From Lacticaseibacillus songhuajiangensis (GTDB lineage: Bacteria > Bacillota > Bacilli > Lactobacillales > Lactobacillaceae): a stretch of DNA of 64,000 nt. Location of the stretch: NCBI RefSeq assembly GCF_003946025.1, contig NZ_RHNR01000005.1:1-64000 (forward strand). The letters run 5' to 3'. Of this stretch, positions 25,883 to 34,703 are shown in pieces. Under the pieces are notes generated by a model. The model saw only the letters and a list, made by a program, of their open reading frames with translations. It had not been told where the DNA came from and made no database searches. How positions within the stretch are numbered: the stretch's first letter is position 1; each line of letters opens with the position of its first letter. Both the position numbers and the translations under genes were made by a program.

Positions 25883-27226
25883 ATGACCAAAATTTCTATG
25901 GAGACCAAAATTCAGGTAGTTGAAGACTATCTCCTTGGTTCTGAGTCAAAGCTCGCTATAACCAACCGTTATGGCATTGCTCGAACACTCTTCGATATTT
26001 TAGTCGCGATTTACGAACAACATGGTAGGAATGGACTACTAAATCCGCCCAGTATTACTGGTCAGCTTCGGGTTTCTCTTGTACAGTGGAAGCAGACTAA
26101 TCACGCATCCATGGTTGAAACTTGTGCGCAATTTGATGTACTTTCCGTTGAAGCTATTGTTCGCTGGGAACGTATATACAATCTGTATGGCAAGCAACCA
26201 TTACTTGAGATGCGACCGGGAGTGAAACCTCATCGCAAAAGAATCAGATCAGGACAAGATCAAGCGCCTGGAACAAGAGAACTTATCCTTGCGGATACGC
26301 GTCGACGCCTTAAAAAAATTGCATGCCTTGAGACAGCAACTAAGAAAGAAATCAGTGAAGTCATCATCGAACTCAGGGCAAAATACCGATTAACTGATTT
26401 AATAGCTGCGTTACCAATTTCGATGTCCGTGTTCCAATACTGGCACCAAAAGCTACGCCATGCAGATCCTGACCACAAGCTCAAACAGCTAATTAGGCAA
26501 GTGTTCGAAGAACACCATGGCAATTATGGTGTCCCACGAGTAACAGTTGCCGTTCGGCGGCACTATGAATCTCAGGGGTTAACGAAACCCAATCACAAGA
26601 AGATTCAGCGCATTATGCATGAACTTGGCCTTAACAGCTCGGTTTACAGAAGGCGCACTCGTAAATACGATTCTTCGAAAGGTCCTCGCGGTAAGGTGGC
26701 TAAAAACCTGCTTCGTCGTCGTAATGTAGCAGACCGTCCATATCAGAAACTCGTGGCCGATGTGACCGAAATGAAGGCCAAGAACGGTGACAAAGTATAC
26801 GTCGAAATCATCAAGGATTTATGGAGCAATCGTATCGTGTCATGGGCAATGAGTCCGCACCCAAATTTAAATTTTGCGGTAACACCCCTGATAGAACTGA
26901 TTAGAAACATGCCCGCCACCGGTTACCAGGTTACCCTGCACACGGATCAAGGATGGCAGTATCAACACAAAAAATGGCGCGACTTACTCAAACGTGGTCG
27001 CATCAGACAGAGCATGTCTCGTCGCTCAACATGTTTGGACAACGCAGCATGTGAAACGGTATTTGATAAGCTAAAAACAGAGATTGGCCCACTCAAACAA
27101 TTTGAGGATTATGAAGCAGTCTCCACGCCAGTTGATGTATGGATTAAGTACTACAATGAAACGCGAATTCAAATGAAATTAGGCGGTCAATCACCGCTCG
27201 AGTTCGAGCGGCAACTAACTGCCTAA
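25883..27226 (+). CDS. IS3-family transposase, single frame
   Basis: 447-aa DDE transposase. N-terminal helix-turn-helix part (about residues 1-110, including a second HTH near LSVEAIVRW), a linker, an HTH_21-type region (EEHHGNYGVPRVTVAVRRHY), and the rve integrase core with catalytic residues in VADVTEMKA (Asp), LHTDQGWQYQ (Asp) and CDNAA-like LDNAACETVFDKLKTE (Glu). IS3 elements usually encode this as two frames joined by -1 frameshifting; here both halves are in one frame. The GGGGG upstream of ATG 25883 lies within the left-end hairpin. Confidence 0.93.
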   Translation: MTKISMETKIQVVEDYLLGSESKLAITNRYGIARTLFDILVAIYEQHGRNGLLNPPSITGQLRVSLVQWKQTNHASMVETCAQFDVLSVEAIVRWERIYNLYGKQPLLEMRPGVKPHRKRIRSGQDQAPGTRELILADTRRRLKKIACLETATKKEISEVIIELRAKYRLTDLIAALPISMSVFQYWHQKLRHADPDHKLKQLIRQVFEEHHGNYGVPRVTVAVRRHYESQGLTKPNHKKIQRIMHELGLNSSVYRRRTRKYDSSKGPRGKVAKNLLRRRNVADRPYQKLVADVTEMKAKNGDKVYVEIIKDLWSNRIVSWAMSPHPNLNFAVTPLIELIRNMPATGYQVTLHTDQGWQYQHKKWRDLLKRGRIRQSMSRRSTCLDNAACETVFDKLKTEIGPLKQFEDYEAVSTPVDVWIKYYNETRIQMKLGGQSPLEFERQLTA

Positions 27227-27294
27227 TTACAGAAAACTATTCAGTTCCAACTTTAGGGGTAAACGTCATTAACGCGCATCTGACTGCTGCTTTT

Positions 27295-27924
27295 TTAGAA
27301 TGCTTCTGCAATTGGTGTGTCGCCGCCGACAATCTCGTAAGTGGCGCCCCACTTTGGTGCCTTACGCAACGCCACAGCAACTGCCTTGGCCACGTCCGCA
27401 CGTGTAATTGCGGCGGCAGTGCCATTATTCACCGCGATGGTCCCGCGGGCCGGTTCATTCAAGAGTGTGCTTGGCTGAATGATCAGGTAGTTCAGTCCGC
27501 TTTCGCGCTTGAGCCACTCTTCGGAGTAGTACTTGGCAACGTAGTACGGCAGAATTGACGTCGGCCACTGCTCGCGCTTGTCAGCATAGAGTGCACTTAT
27601 TAGCACGTACTTGCCAATCTTGGCCTCGTCCGCCGCCTGCATGGACTTAATCGCCCCATCTAGGTCCACCCGCAAGGTCATGTCGTCGCCGGTCTTACCA
27701 CCTGAGCCGGCGGCAAAAATCACGGCATCCATACCGTTCATTGCGCGCGTCATGTCCGCGATGGGTCCGGTCACGTCCAGTGCCACCACGTGCACATCGT
27801 CCGCGAAATCCTTGGTTTGCGCCATATTGCGAATGCCGGCATACACTTCTTCGCCTTGCGCGCTTAAGTCGCGCACGAGCTGTTGGCCAACTTGGCCGTG
27901 TGCCCCAATGACTAGTACTTTCAT
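27295..27924 (-). CDS. NAD(P)-binding protein, NmrA/SDR-like
   Basis: 209-aa atypical short-chain dehydrogenase-like protein. The N-terminal MKVLVIGAHGQVGQQLVRDL is a dinucleotide-binding Rossmann start (G-x-x-G-x-x-G), followed by VVALDVTGPIADM and AVIFAAGSGG. The catalytic Y-x-x-x-K is represented by YYVAKYYSE. Such proteins act as redox sensors or small-molecule reductases. ATG at 27924 is chosen over the GTG at 27936; the ribosome site is weak in either case. The stop codon touches the U-run of the split terminator. Confidence 0.85.
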   Translation of the reverse strand: MKVLVIGAHGQVGQQLVRDLSAQGEEVYAGIRNMAQTKDFADDVHVVALDVTGPIADMTRAMNGMDAVIFAAGSGGKTGDDMTLRVDLDGAIKSMQAADEAKIGKYVLISALYADKREQWPTSILPYYVAKYYSEEWLKRESGLNYLIIQPSTLLNEPARGTIAVNNGTAAAITRADVAKAVAVALRKAPKWGATYEIVGGDTPIAEAF

Positions 27925-28009
27925 GTTCTGCACCACTTTCTTTTGTTGTCAGTTCAGTTTCCGTTCACTACCTGCATCATCAGCGCGAACTCGGCACGCC
28001 GCAAGTCCT

Positions 28010-29173
28010 TTACGCACGCTGGTAGGCCGCGATGCCGGCCTGCAGCCGCTGCAAACCATCCGCCAGCATCGCGCTCGGGCAGGCAAAATTCATGCGCAAG
28101 AAGCTGTTACCATTACCGCGGTACTCCGCTCCGGAGGAGAGAATCAGACCGGTTTCCTTGCGCAGCGCCGCCACCAGCGCGTCCGCGTCATCCGTAATCG
28201 CGCTAACATCCAGCCACATCAGATAGGTGGCGTCACTAGCCACAACCTTAACTCCCGGCACCTTTTGGCTAATGAAGTCGGCTGCTTGCCGGTAGTTTTG
28301 CTGCAGTTGTGCGCGCAGGGCGTGCAACCACTCGTGCCCCTGCGTGTAAGCGGCGATGGTGCCCGGCAGCGCGAGCAGGTTCGGCTCGGCCACCTCGTCC
28401 ATGTTCAACCCGCGGTTCACACTCGCGCGCAAGTTGGCTTCGGGTACGATGACGGTAGCCGCGTGCAGTGCTGCCACGTTGAAGGTCTTACTTGGCGACA
28501 CCAGGGAGATGACCCCGCGGTTGAGTGGTTCCGGCAGTGAGAATGCCGGCACGTAATCGCGGTCGCCGCGTACCAGATCACCATGAATCTCGTCGGAAAC
28601 GAGCACCACGTGGTACTGGTGGCACAACTGGGCAATCGCCGTCAGTTCACCGAGCGTCCAAATTTTGCCGACCGGGTTGTGCGGGTTGCACAGAATCATC
28701 ATCGTGGTCAGCGGATCGGCGAGCTTGGCCTCTAGATCGGTGAAGTCAATGTGATACTCACCGTCCGCGTAAAGCAAGTCGCTGGATAAGGTGTGCCGCC
28801 CGTTGTTTTCAATCGAGTGGTAGAACATGTTGTAGACGGGCGCCTGCACCAGCACGTTGTCACCGATTCCACTTAGCCGCCGCACGATGGCGGAAAGCGC
28901 CGGAATGACGCCGGTGGCAAAAATCATCCAGTCAGTCTGCGGCCGCGCATTGTGCTCCGCAGCGTACCAGTCCGCTACCGCGTTGAAGTACGCGGCGTGC
29001 GGCTCTTCGTACCCGAAAGCACCGAGTTCGAGCTTCTTTTGCATCGCCGCCACAATCTCTGGTGCGGTCGCAAAATCCATGTCGGCGATCCACATTGGTA
29101 GTTCGCCTTCCTTGACATCCCACTTCACCGAGTCGGTGTGCAGCCGCTGCGGTGCGTGTTCAAAATCATACAT
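28010..29173 (-). CDS. MalY/PatB-type aminotransferase, cystathionine beta-lyase-like
   Basis: 387-aa PLP enzyme of the class I/II fold, MalY/PatB branch, likely splitting cystathionine or cysteine to pyruvate, ammonia and a thiol. The start YDFEHAPQRLHTDSVKWD and MWIADMDFATAPEI are the family opening; the PLP lysine is in SLVSPSKTFNVAALH (about residue 230); LCNPHNPVGKIW and VSDEIHGDLV precede it. Its ATG overlaps the stop of the DUF3737 gene (TAATG), so it is in an operon under the MerR-type promoter at 30097-30127. Confidence 0.93.
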   Translation of the reverse strand: MYDFEHAPQRLHTDSVKWDVKEGELPMWIADMDFATAPEIVAAMQKKLELGAFGYEEPHAAYFNAVADWYAAEHNARPQTDWMIFATGVIPALSAIVRRLSGIGDNVLVQAPVYNMFYHSIENNGRHTLSSDLLYADGEYHIDFTDLEAKLADPLTTMMILCNPHNPVGKIWTLGELTAIAQLCHQYHVVLVSDEIHGDLVRGDRDYVPAFSLPEPLNRGVISLVSPSKTFNVAALHAATVIVPEANLRASVNRGLNMDEVAEPNLLALPGTIAAYTQGHEWLHALRAQLQQNYRQAADFISQKVPGVKVVASDATYLMWLDVSAITDDADALVAALRKETGLILSSGAEYRGNGNSFLRMNFACPSAMLADGLQRLQAGIAAYQRA

Positions 29174-30039
29174 TAAGCCGTCGCTCCTTTTGCTTTGTGT
29201 GTCTCCGTAATAATCTGCGTCTTTTGCGGGTCAATCACGGATGCGTCCATAATCAGTTCACCAATGCCGTGGGCGCGAATGATGCCGCTAATCGGGTTCT
29301 TCACGCTGTCGATATCGGTCGTAATCTCCGCATCAATCTGGCTGCAATATTCAAACGCTAGGTCGGTCCGCAAGAGGCGGCAGTTGATCATTTTGAGCCC
29401 GTCGATGTAGCACAGCCCCTGGTCACTTTCGATGGTGCAGTTCACGAGCGTCAGGTTCTTGGTGTTCCACGCCAGGTACTCGCCATCAATTGTGGAATCG
29501 TAAATCGTGACGTTCTCGCAGTTCCAGAACGCATCTTTCGAGATGAAGCGCGAATTGTGGACCTCCACGTCCCGCGCCCCGTCGAAGCAATAATTACCCA
29601 CAATGTCGACATGGTCAAGGTAAACCTGCTGACTGTCCTTGCCGAAGTAGTTGCCGTTCACCTGCACGTTGGTGAGGCGCACGTCCTGACAAGTCCAAAG
29701 TGTCTCCTCGGCGTCGGCAAAATGCACGTGGTCGAGCTTAATCTGACTACTGCGCCGGAAGAGTTTGGGCGCCTGCAGCGAACTGTTCGTCACCGTGATG
29801 TCCTTGGTGTACCAAATCCCCGACCGTGACATCGTCTCGAACGTCGTGTTGTCGGCGCGCACGTGCTGACTGTACCACAGCGGGTACTTCCACTTGAAGA
29901 CACTATCTTGGAGCGTAATGTTACGGCTCTCCTTGAGTGGGGATTCCCCCTGTCCAAAAGTCGTGCCGCTAATTTCGGCGTCGTGTTCACCAAACAATGA
30001 CCGTTCGCCTTCAAAATACTGATTCTTGTATGTGCTCAT
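29173..30039 (-). CDS. DUF3737 family protein, right-handed beta-helix
   Basis: 288-aa protein built of short repeats (IKLDHVHF, VRLTNVQVN, VYLDHVDIV, VEVHNSRFI, VTIYDSTID, LTLVNCTIE) that would stack as a beta-helix. I recognise the DUF3737 pattern; its function is not known, but it commonly appears beside MerR regulators and redox enzymes in lactobacilli. No signal peptide, so cytoplasmic. First gene of the operon with the MalY-type lyase, downstream of a 19-bp-spacer promoter divergent from merR. Confidence 0.88.
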   Translation of the reverse strand: MSTYKNQYFEGERSLFGEHDAEISGTTFGQGESPLKESRNITLQDSVFKWKYPLWYSQHVRADNTTFETMSRSGIWYTKDITVTNSSLQAPKLFRRSSQIKLDHVHFADAEETLWTCQDVRLTNVQVNGNYFGKDSQQVYLDHVDIVGNYCFDGARDVEVHNSRFISKDAFWNCENVTIYDSTIDGEYLAWNTKNLTLVNCTIESDQGLCYIDGLKMINCRLLRTDLAFEYCSQIDAEITTDIDSVKNPISGIIRAHGIGELIMDASVIDPQKTQIITETHKAKGATA

Positions 30040-30096
30040 GATTATTCCATCTACCTTATTTAAGTATCGGGTCGTGCGAAAAAACCCACAATGCTT

Positions 30097-30127
30097 ATCC
30101 TAGACCCTTAGAGCTACTGTAAGGCAA
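30097..30127 (-). promoter_or_regulatory. MerR-type promoter of DUF3737-malY operon
   Basis: Minus strand: -35 TTGCCT (30122-30127), 19-bp spacer with the partial dyad CTTACAGTAGCTCTAAGG, -10 TAGGAT (30097-30102). A long 19-bp spacer with a dyad is the hallmark of MerR-activated promoters. The sequence closely matches 34704-34734. Confidence 0.75.
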
Positions 30128-30178
30128 GCGTCTTGGCCAATTTGTCCGTAAAAATTTTGCATGTAGTGTGCACCGAAC

Positions 30179-30206
30179 TTGCGGCAAGTCGCACTTGCGC
30201 TATAAT
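30179..30206 (+). promoter_or_regulatory. promoter of merR-family gene
   Basis: TTGCGG (30179-30184), 16-bp spacer, TATAAT (30201-30206), 36 bp before the MerR start codon; divergent from the DUF3737 promoter. Confidence 0.65.
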
Positions 30207-30242
30207 AGGCACAACATTCTAGTTAATCGAAGGGAGAACCGC

Positions 30243-30680
30243 ATGACTTACACCGTTCAACAAGTTGCCAAGAAGATGGGCCTGACCGCCTACACCGTCC
30301 GTTTCTACCACGATCACGGCCTGTTGCCCTTCGTGAAACGCGACGAAAACAACAACCGCATCTTCGATGACGTCGACCTCGAGTGGTTGCACCTGATTAC
30401 CTGTTTGCGGCAAACGGGGATGCCGCTGGACAATATCAAGCACTACTTCGACCTCGTACAGGAAGGTAGCGACACCGTCCCTGAGCGCTACCAGATTATG
30501 CTCGAACAGCAAAAGCGCACCCTCGACGAAATCGCCGAGCTCAACCGCCACCTGGCAACCATCAACGTCAAGGTTGCCCATTATGCCGACGTGCTGATCA
30601 ACCACAAGCCCGACAGTTTCGTGCCGTCGAACGTGCAAGAAGCGCAGACATTACAAACTAGCGGTTCTGGCAGTAAGTAA
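30243..30680 (+). CDS. MerR-family regulator
   Basis: 145-aa regulator with the MerR winged helix-turn-helix at the N-terminus (YTVQQVAKKMGLTAYTVRFYHDHGLLPFVKRDENNNRIF) and a coiled-coil dimerisation helix (residues about 80-125). No cysteine-based metal site is visible. It resembles the NmlR/AdhR-like branch that controls aldo-keto reductases and alcohol dehydrogenases. ATG at 30243 has AAGGGAG upstream. Likely activates its divergent operon and the flavodoxin-ADH-AKR operon through 19-bp-spacer promoters. Confidence 0.92.
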   Translation: MTYTVQQVAKKMGLTAYTVRFYHDHGLLPFVKRDENNNRIFDDVDLEWLHLITCLRQTGMPLDNIKHYFDLVQEGSDTVPERYQIMLEQQKRTLDEIAELNRHLATINVKVAHYADVLINHKPDSFVPSNVQEAQTLQTSGSGSK

Positions 30681-30685
30681 AGCAG

Positions 30686-30739
30686 CAAATAGGCGCAACG
30701 CCGCATCCCCAGCAGGGACACGGCGCTGCGCCTATTTTA
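30686..30739. terminator. bidirectional terminator
   Basis: AAATAGGCGCAACGCCG ... CGGCGCTGCGCCTATTTT between the convergent MerR and MFS genes. Confidence 0.88.
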
Positions 30740-30764
30740 ATATGACTGATTCAGTTCAGGTAAA

Positions 30765-31952
30765 TTATTCCTGCACATGTCGCAGTCGCGTGTGTAGCCA
30801 GCAAGCCAGCAGCAGCATCACCGCCGTTACCCCGAGTACATAGCGCGGTAAAGCCAGCACACTGCCATTGTGCAAGACGCTCATCAAGTAAGTCAGCGCG
30901 CTAATGAGCAGGTAGTACACGAAGCTCAGCAGGCCGCTGGCCGTACCGATGACATCCGCAAAGCCAATGAGTGCCCGGTTGAGCACAATCGGCAGCGCGG
31001 TGTTAATGCCGGCAAACACCAGGAAGATGGCCATGAGTAGTACTGGCAACAAACGTGCCCCCAACCACATCCCCACCGCCCCACTCAACGCGAGTGTCAG
31101 GCCAAGATCAATAATACGCTCCGGCCGTAGCATGCGCGCCAGGAAGTTCGCCGCAACAGCGCCACTAATAGTGGCACCCGCGATGACGAGTCCTAAGTAG
31201 CCATATTGCAAGCTGCTGAAGTGGAAATGGCTTTCAAAGATGAACGGCGCCTCCGCGTAGTAGCTGAAGAGAATGCCGTTAATGCCACTGATGAGAAGGC
31301 AGTATACCCACACCCGCGGACTACGCAGCATGCGCCGCATCACCGCACCGGTCGCGATCGGATTACTCGTGGCGACTGGCAGTTGCCGCGTTTCCGGCAA
31401 ACAACGCAGCACGTATAGCCACAGCAGCACGGCCATGATGACCAGCGCGCCGAACACACTCTGATAGCGGCCGCTACCGGCGAGCAATGCCCCGCCGAGC
31501 AGCGGTCCCAGTGCGGGTGACAGTGCGAGCGCGGCACTGACCTGGGCGAAGACCTGCTCACCGCGCACACCGCTGAACGATTCGCGCATAATGGTTTGGG
31601 TAAGGACGGAGCCAGTCGCGGCCCCAAACGCCTGCAAAATGCGGGCGGCAAGCAGCAGGCCAAAGTGCGGCGCAAGTAGTAGCCCAAGGTTACCGAGTAA
31701 GTAGATTGCTAGGCCCCATAGGAAGGCTGGCCGCCGCCCAATCTGATCAGATAGACGGCCCCAAAAGAGCACGCCGACGGCAAACCCGATGAAGTAAGTG
31801 CTCATCGTCAGCTGACTACTTTGCGCGCTGACGCGCAATGCACGGCTGAGCGCCGGGAGCACCGGCGTGAAGATGGATTCGCTCAACTGCGGGAAGCCCA
31901 CGAGGACAATAATTATTAAAACGGATGGTACTTGTTTACGGACGTTTTTCAC
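30765..31952 (-). CDS. Bcr/CflA-type MFS drug exporter
   Basis: 395-aa 12-helix major facilitator. After the first helix (VLIIIVLVGFPQLSESIFTPVLPAL) comes the loop motif GRLSDQIGRRPAFLWG typical of motif A, and further on ESFSGVRGEQVFAQVSAALALSPALGPLLGG, the motif C region of drug exporters. The GTG at 31952 is preferred because AAGGAG lies seven bases upstream; the frame extends to 31997 without support. Substrates unknown; the family exports compounds such as bicyclomycin or sulfonamide-type drugs. Confidence 0.9.
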   Translation of the reverse strand: MKNVRKQVPSVLIIIVLVGFPQLSESIFTPVLPALSRALRVSAQSSQLTMSTYFIGFAVGVLFWGRLSDQIGRRPAFLWGLAIYLLGNLGLLLAPHFGLLLAARILQAFGAATGSVLTQTIMRESFSGVRGEQVFAQVSAALALSPALGPLLGGALLAGSGRYQSVFGALVIMAVLLWLYVLRCLPETRQLPVATSNPIATGAVMRRMLRSPRVWVYCLLISGINGILFSYYAEAPFIFESHFHFSSLQYGYLGLVIAGATISGAVAANFLARMLRPERIIDLGLTLALSGAVGMWLGARLLPVLLMAIFLVFAGINTALPIVLNRALIGFADVIGTASGLLSFVYYLLISALTYLMSVLHNGSVLALPRYVLGVTAVMLLLACWLHTRLRHVQE

Positions 31953-32137
31953 GAGATTTCTCCTTGAGTAATTAATCTGCGGAAGAACGTCCCTCATCGT
32001 TTACGGTTGCACAAACAATGAATTGCACATAGGTCGACATTGCTCGTCTCAACCCCTTTCTGTTTAAAAAGCTTGTTTCAGTCTACATGAAGCGGCACGC
32101 TCAGGCAAATAGACCGCGGTAAGCGCGCATACTGACG

Positions 32138-32178
32138 AAAAATGCCCCGGCGATTCATTATGAATCGCCGGGGCATTA
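32138..32178 (-). terminator. terminator of flavodoxin-ADH-AKR operon
   Basis: Near-perfect hairpin TGCCCCGGCGATTCAT / TGAATCGCCGGGGCA followed by TTTTT on the minus strand. Confidence 0.88.
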
Positions 32179-32248
32179 GGTTAAGGCTCACACTAGCAAT
32201 CAGTAAGAATTCACGCTACCGATAATCGATATTCGCGCGTGAATGTGC

Positions 32249-33112
32249 TTAGTTAGCGTGTACGTCAAACGCATTCAGCAAGCGTTCCGCAACACCAGGT
32301 GCGTCAGGGTCATGACGACCATGGCCGCGATCCAGCGCCACAATTGAAGCCATTTCAGCATCGGTCAAGGCAAAATCAAAAATGTCTTGGTTAGAAGCAA
32401 TCCGCGCTGAATGTACAGACTTCGGAAATACTACGACACCGGACTGATACTCGAAGCGCAAAATAATCTGGCCGGCGTCCTTACCGTACTTGGCCGCCAA
32501 CTTAGTAATGGCGGGTTCCTGGAATAATTCCGGATCACCCTGACCGAGAGGTGCCCAGGCCTCCAGTACCGTGCTTGTAGCCGCCATGAGTGCGCGCAGG
32601 GGCTTTTGCTGGAAGTAGGGATTGAACTCGGACTGGTTAACGGCCGGTTTAACTGCAAAATCTGGCACAAATTTCTGCCACAGCTTGGGCGTCACGTTAG
32701 AAATACCGATTGAGCGAATTTTGCCCGCCTTTTGCGCTGCTTCCAGTGCTTGCCAGGCACCAGGCACGTCACCATATGGCTGATGCAGAAGGTACAGGTC
32801 GATGTCATCGACACCGATCTTGCGGAGTGAGGTTTCAATGCCAGTCGTCGCAGCGGCGAATCCATAATCTTGAAGCCAGAGCTTGCTGGTGACCCAGATC
32901 TGGTCGCGGGGGATGCCCGATTCTGCGATGGCCTGACCGACTTCTTGCTCGTTGAAGTACGCCGCCGCGGTATCAATGTGGCGGTAGCCAAGGCGCAGTG
33001 CAGTGGCAACAGCGGCCTTGGTGGAACCGTCCGCAGGAATCTTGAAAGTGCCGAAACCAAACGCCGGAATCTGGTTACCGTCGTTCAAATTGAACGTGGG
33101 AATCTTGCTCAT
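32249..33112 (-). CDS. aldo-keto reductase
   Basis: 287-aa NADPH-dependent carbonyl reductase of the AKR fold. Catalytic tetrad visible: Asp in HIDTAAAYFNE, Tyr in the same motif, Lys in TSKLWLQD, His in LLHQPYGD. The NADP-binding end is VFPKSVHSARIASNQDIFDF. ATG at 33112 with GGGAGGAG upstream. Last gene of a three-gene operon with a zinc ADH and a flavodoxin; it probably reduces small aldehydes or ketones. Confidence 0.94.
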   Translation of the reverse strand: MSKIPTFNLNDGNQIPAFGFGTFKIPADGSTKAAVATALRLGYRHIDTAAAYFNEQEVGQAIAESGIPRDQIWVTSKLWLQDYGFAAATTGIETSLRKIGVDDIDLYLLHQPYGDVPGAWQALEAAQKAGKIRSIGISNVTPKLWQKFVPDFAVKPAVNQSEFNPYFQQKPLRALMAATSTVLEAWAPLGQGDPELFQEPAITKLAAKYGKDAGQIILRFEYQSGVVVFPKSVHSARIASNQDIFDFALTDAEMASIVALDRGHGRHDPDAPGVAERLLNAFDVHAN

Positions 33113-33129
33113 GTTTCTCCTCCCTATTA

Positions 33130-34167
33130 TTATGCAATTACTAGTAGTGACTTGATTGCCTCACGCTTGTCCATGGCCTCATACGCGGCCTGTACATCAT
33201 CCAGCGCAAAGCGCTTGGTGAATACCTGCCCGGGGTGAATGTCACCCTTGAGCACGGCATCCAGCAGCACACTGCGGTCAAAAGTCGTAACGGAGGCAAT
33301 CCCGCCACGTAGACCCACGTTCTGCCAGAACAGGTCGTTCGTGTTCATCATCGGGTTCTGCGGAATGCCCACGCGGCCGACGACGGCGCCAGGACGCGCC
33401 ACCTTCACGGCCGTGTCCACGGACTGTTCCATGCCGACACATTCGAGCACGGCATCGGCGCCCGCGTTGTCCGTCAGCGCCATGACCTTGGCCACAGCCT
33501 CATCACCACGTTCCGGCACAATGTCGGTTGCGCCAAACTTCAGGGCAACTTGCTGGCGGTCTGCATGGCGACTCATGGCGATGATGCGCTTGGCACCCAT
33601 CAGGTGTGCCGAGAGCACGCCGCACAGACCAACGGCCCCGTCACCCATCACCACCACGGTGTCACCCGGCTTCACTTCCGCACTGAAGGCGGCGTGGTAA
33701 CTAGTGGCCATGACGTCAGACAGTGCCAGCAAGTCATCCAGCTGCTCATCGCTGTAATCTTCAGGCTGACCCGGAATCTTAACCAGTGACCAGTCGGCGT
33801 TGGCGTAACGCACGTACTCCGCCTGGAAACCAGTACTACCGCCGCGGGTGTCGCTGGTGCAGTTTCCTTCGTAGCCGGCACGGCAAGCGGCACAGTGACC
33901 GCAACCATGGGTGAATGGCAGAACGACGAAATCGCCCGCCTGCACGTGACTCACTGCACTCCCAACAGTTTCAACAACCCCAATGGCTTCGTGGCCGGTG
34001 GTCATACCCGGCTGGCGCTCGCTAATCCCGCGGAACCACCATAGGTCGGAGCCGCACACGCAGGCGCGCACGATGCGAATAATCGCGTCGGTTGGCTGCT
34101 CGAGTTCTGGCTTGGGCATTTCGCGGACTTCAACTTTGCCCTTTTCAACGAATACTGTTGCTTTCAT
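33130..34167 (-). CDS. zinc-dependent alcohol dehydrogenase
   Basis: 345-aa medium-chain dehydrogenase. Catalytic zinc ligands Cys38 (ACVCGSD) and the GHEAIGVVE histidine-glutamate; structural zinc cysteines in GCGHCAACRAGYEGNC; nucleotide site GDGAVGLCG. ATG at 34167 with AGAGGT upstream. Middle gene of the flavodoxin-ADH-AKR operon, 30 bp after flavodoxin and 17 bp before the AKR. Substrate is likely a small alcohol or aldehyde; the MerR-type promoter suggests induction by electrophiles. Confidence 0.94.
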   Translation of the reverse strand: MKATVFVEKGKVEVREMPKPELEQPTDAIIRIVRACVCGSDLWWFRGISERQPGMTTGHEAIGVVETVGSAVSHVQAGDFVVLPFTHGCGHCAACRAGYEGNCTSDTRGGSTGFQAEYVRYANADWSLVKIPGQPEDYSDEQLDDLLALSDVMATSYHAAFSAEVKPGDTVVVMGDGAVGLCGVLSAHLMGAKRIIAMSRHADRQQVALKFGATDIVPERGDEAVAKVMALTDNAGADAVLECVGMEQSVDTAVKVARPGAVVGRVGIPQNPMMNTNDLFWQNVGLRGGIASVTTFDRSVLLDAVLKGDIHPGQVFTKRFALDDVQAAYEAMDKREAIKSLLVIA

Positions 34168-34197
34168 GATGTACCTCTTTCTTGAATGACTAGGTGA

Positions 34198-34671
34198 CTA
34201 AAACTGTTCTAACCAGGACGCAATCTGGATGTCGGCATCAGCGATGTGCGCGCCAACCACACCCATGCCCTTGAAGATCTGGTGCTGACCAGCCAATGCG
34301 GCGAATTCCTGCTCGTAATCGTCCGCGCTCCCGGTGTGGGTATAGAACGGCGCGAGCGGTACGCTGCTGCCCGCGATTTCCTTGAGAAAACTACGCACGG
34401 GTGTTGCCGGTGCGCCGGACCACACCGGTCCGCCAACCAGCACCAGGTCGTACTGACTGAGGTCAGGAACGACGACGGTCAGACGCGGCAAGTTGCCACT
34501 GGCCAGCTGCTTCTGGGCGATGGCCGACGTCTCGTACATGTCGGCGGAGAAGGTATCGGTGGGGATGCTCATGTTGTAGACATCCGCGCCGAGCGCCGCT
34601 TGCAACTTCTTGGCTAGACGCGCTGTGATGCCGGACCAGGAATAATAAGCGATGAGAATCTTTTTGGTCAT
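34198..34671 (-). CDS. flavodoxin-like protein
   Basis: 157-aa FMN-binding protein. The phosphate-binding loop YYSWSGITARLAKKL is at residues 9-23 and the ring-binding region VLVGGPVWSGAPATPVRSFL at about 75-95. ATG at 34671 with AAAAGGAGG upstream. First gene of the operon under the MerR-type promoter at 34704-34734. Probably an electron carrier or NAD(P)H quinone reductase-like enzyme. Confidence 0.92.
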   Translation of the reverse strand: MTKKILIAYYSWSGITARLAKKLQAALGADVYNMSIPTDTFSADMYETSAIAQKQLASGNLPRLTVVVPDLSQYDLVLVGGPVWSGAPATPVRSFLKEIAGSSVPLAPFYTHTGSADDYEQEFAALAGQHQIFKGMGVVGAHIADADIQIASWLEQF

Positions 34672-34703
34672 GTAATTGCGACCTCCTTTTGACTTACGGA
34701 CTT

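Larger units (their letters stand above)
25840..27268 (+). mobile_element. IS3-family insertion sequence, 1429 bp, intact
   Basis: Ends are 25-bp inverted repeats with one mismatch, starting TGACGTTTACCCC at 25840 and at 27268 on the other strand. TTA is duplicated on both sides (25837-25839 and 27269-27271), a 3-bp target duplication as usual for IS3/IS150-group elements. One uninterrupted transposase frame lies inside. The near-perfect ends and clean duplication suggest a recent insertion. Confidence 0.92.
25816..27296. terminator. rho-independent terminator split by the insertion sequence
   Basis: Left arm AGCAGCAGTCA (25816-25826, preceded by AAAA) and right arm TGACTGCTGCT (27281-27291, followed by a T-run) are perfect complements; inner arms CGCGT and ACGCG flank the insertion. 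Removing 25840-27268 and one TTA restores an uninterrupted hairpin with TTA as loop. It would have served the convergent genes ending at 25681 and 27295. Confidence 0.85.
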
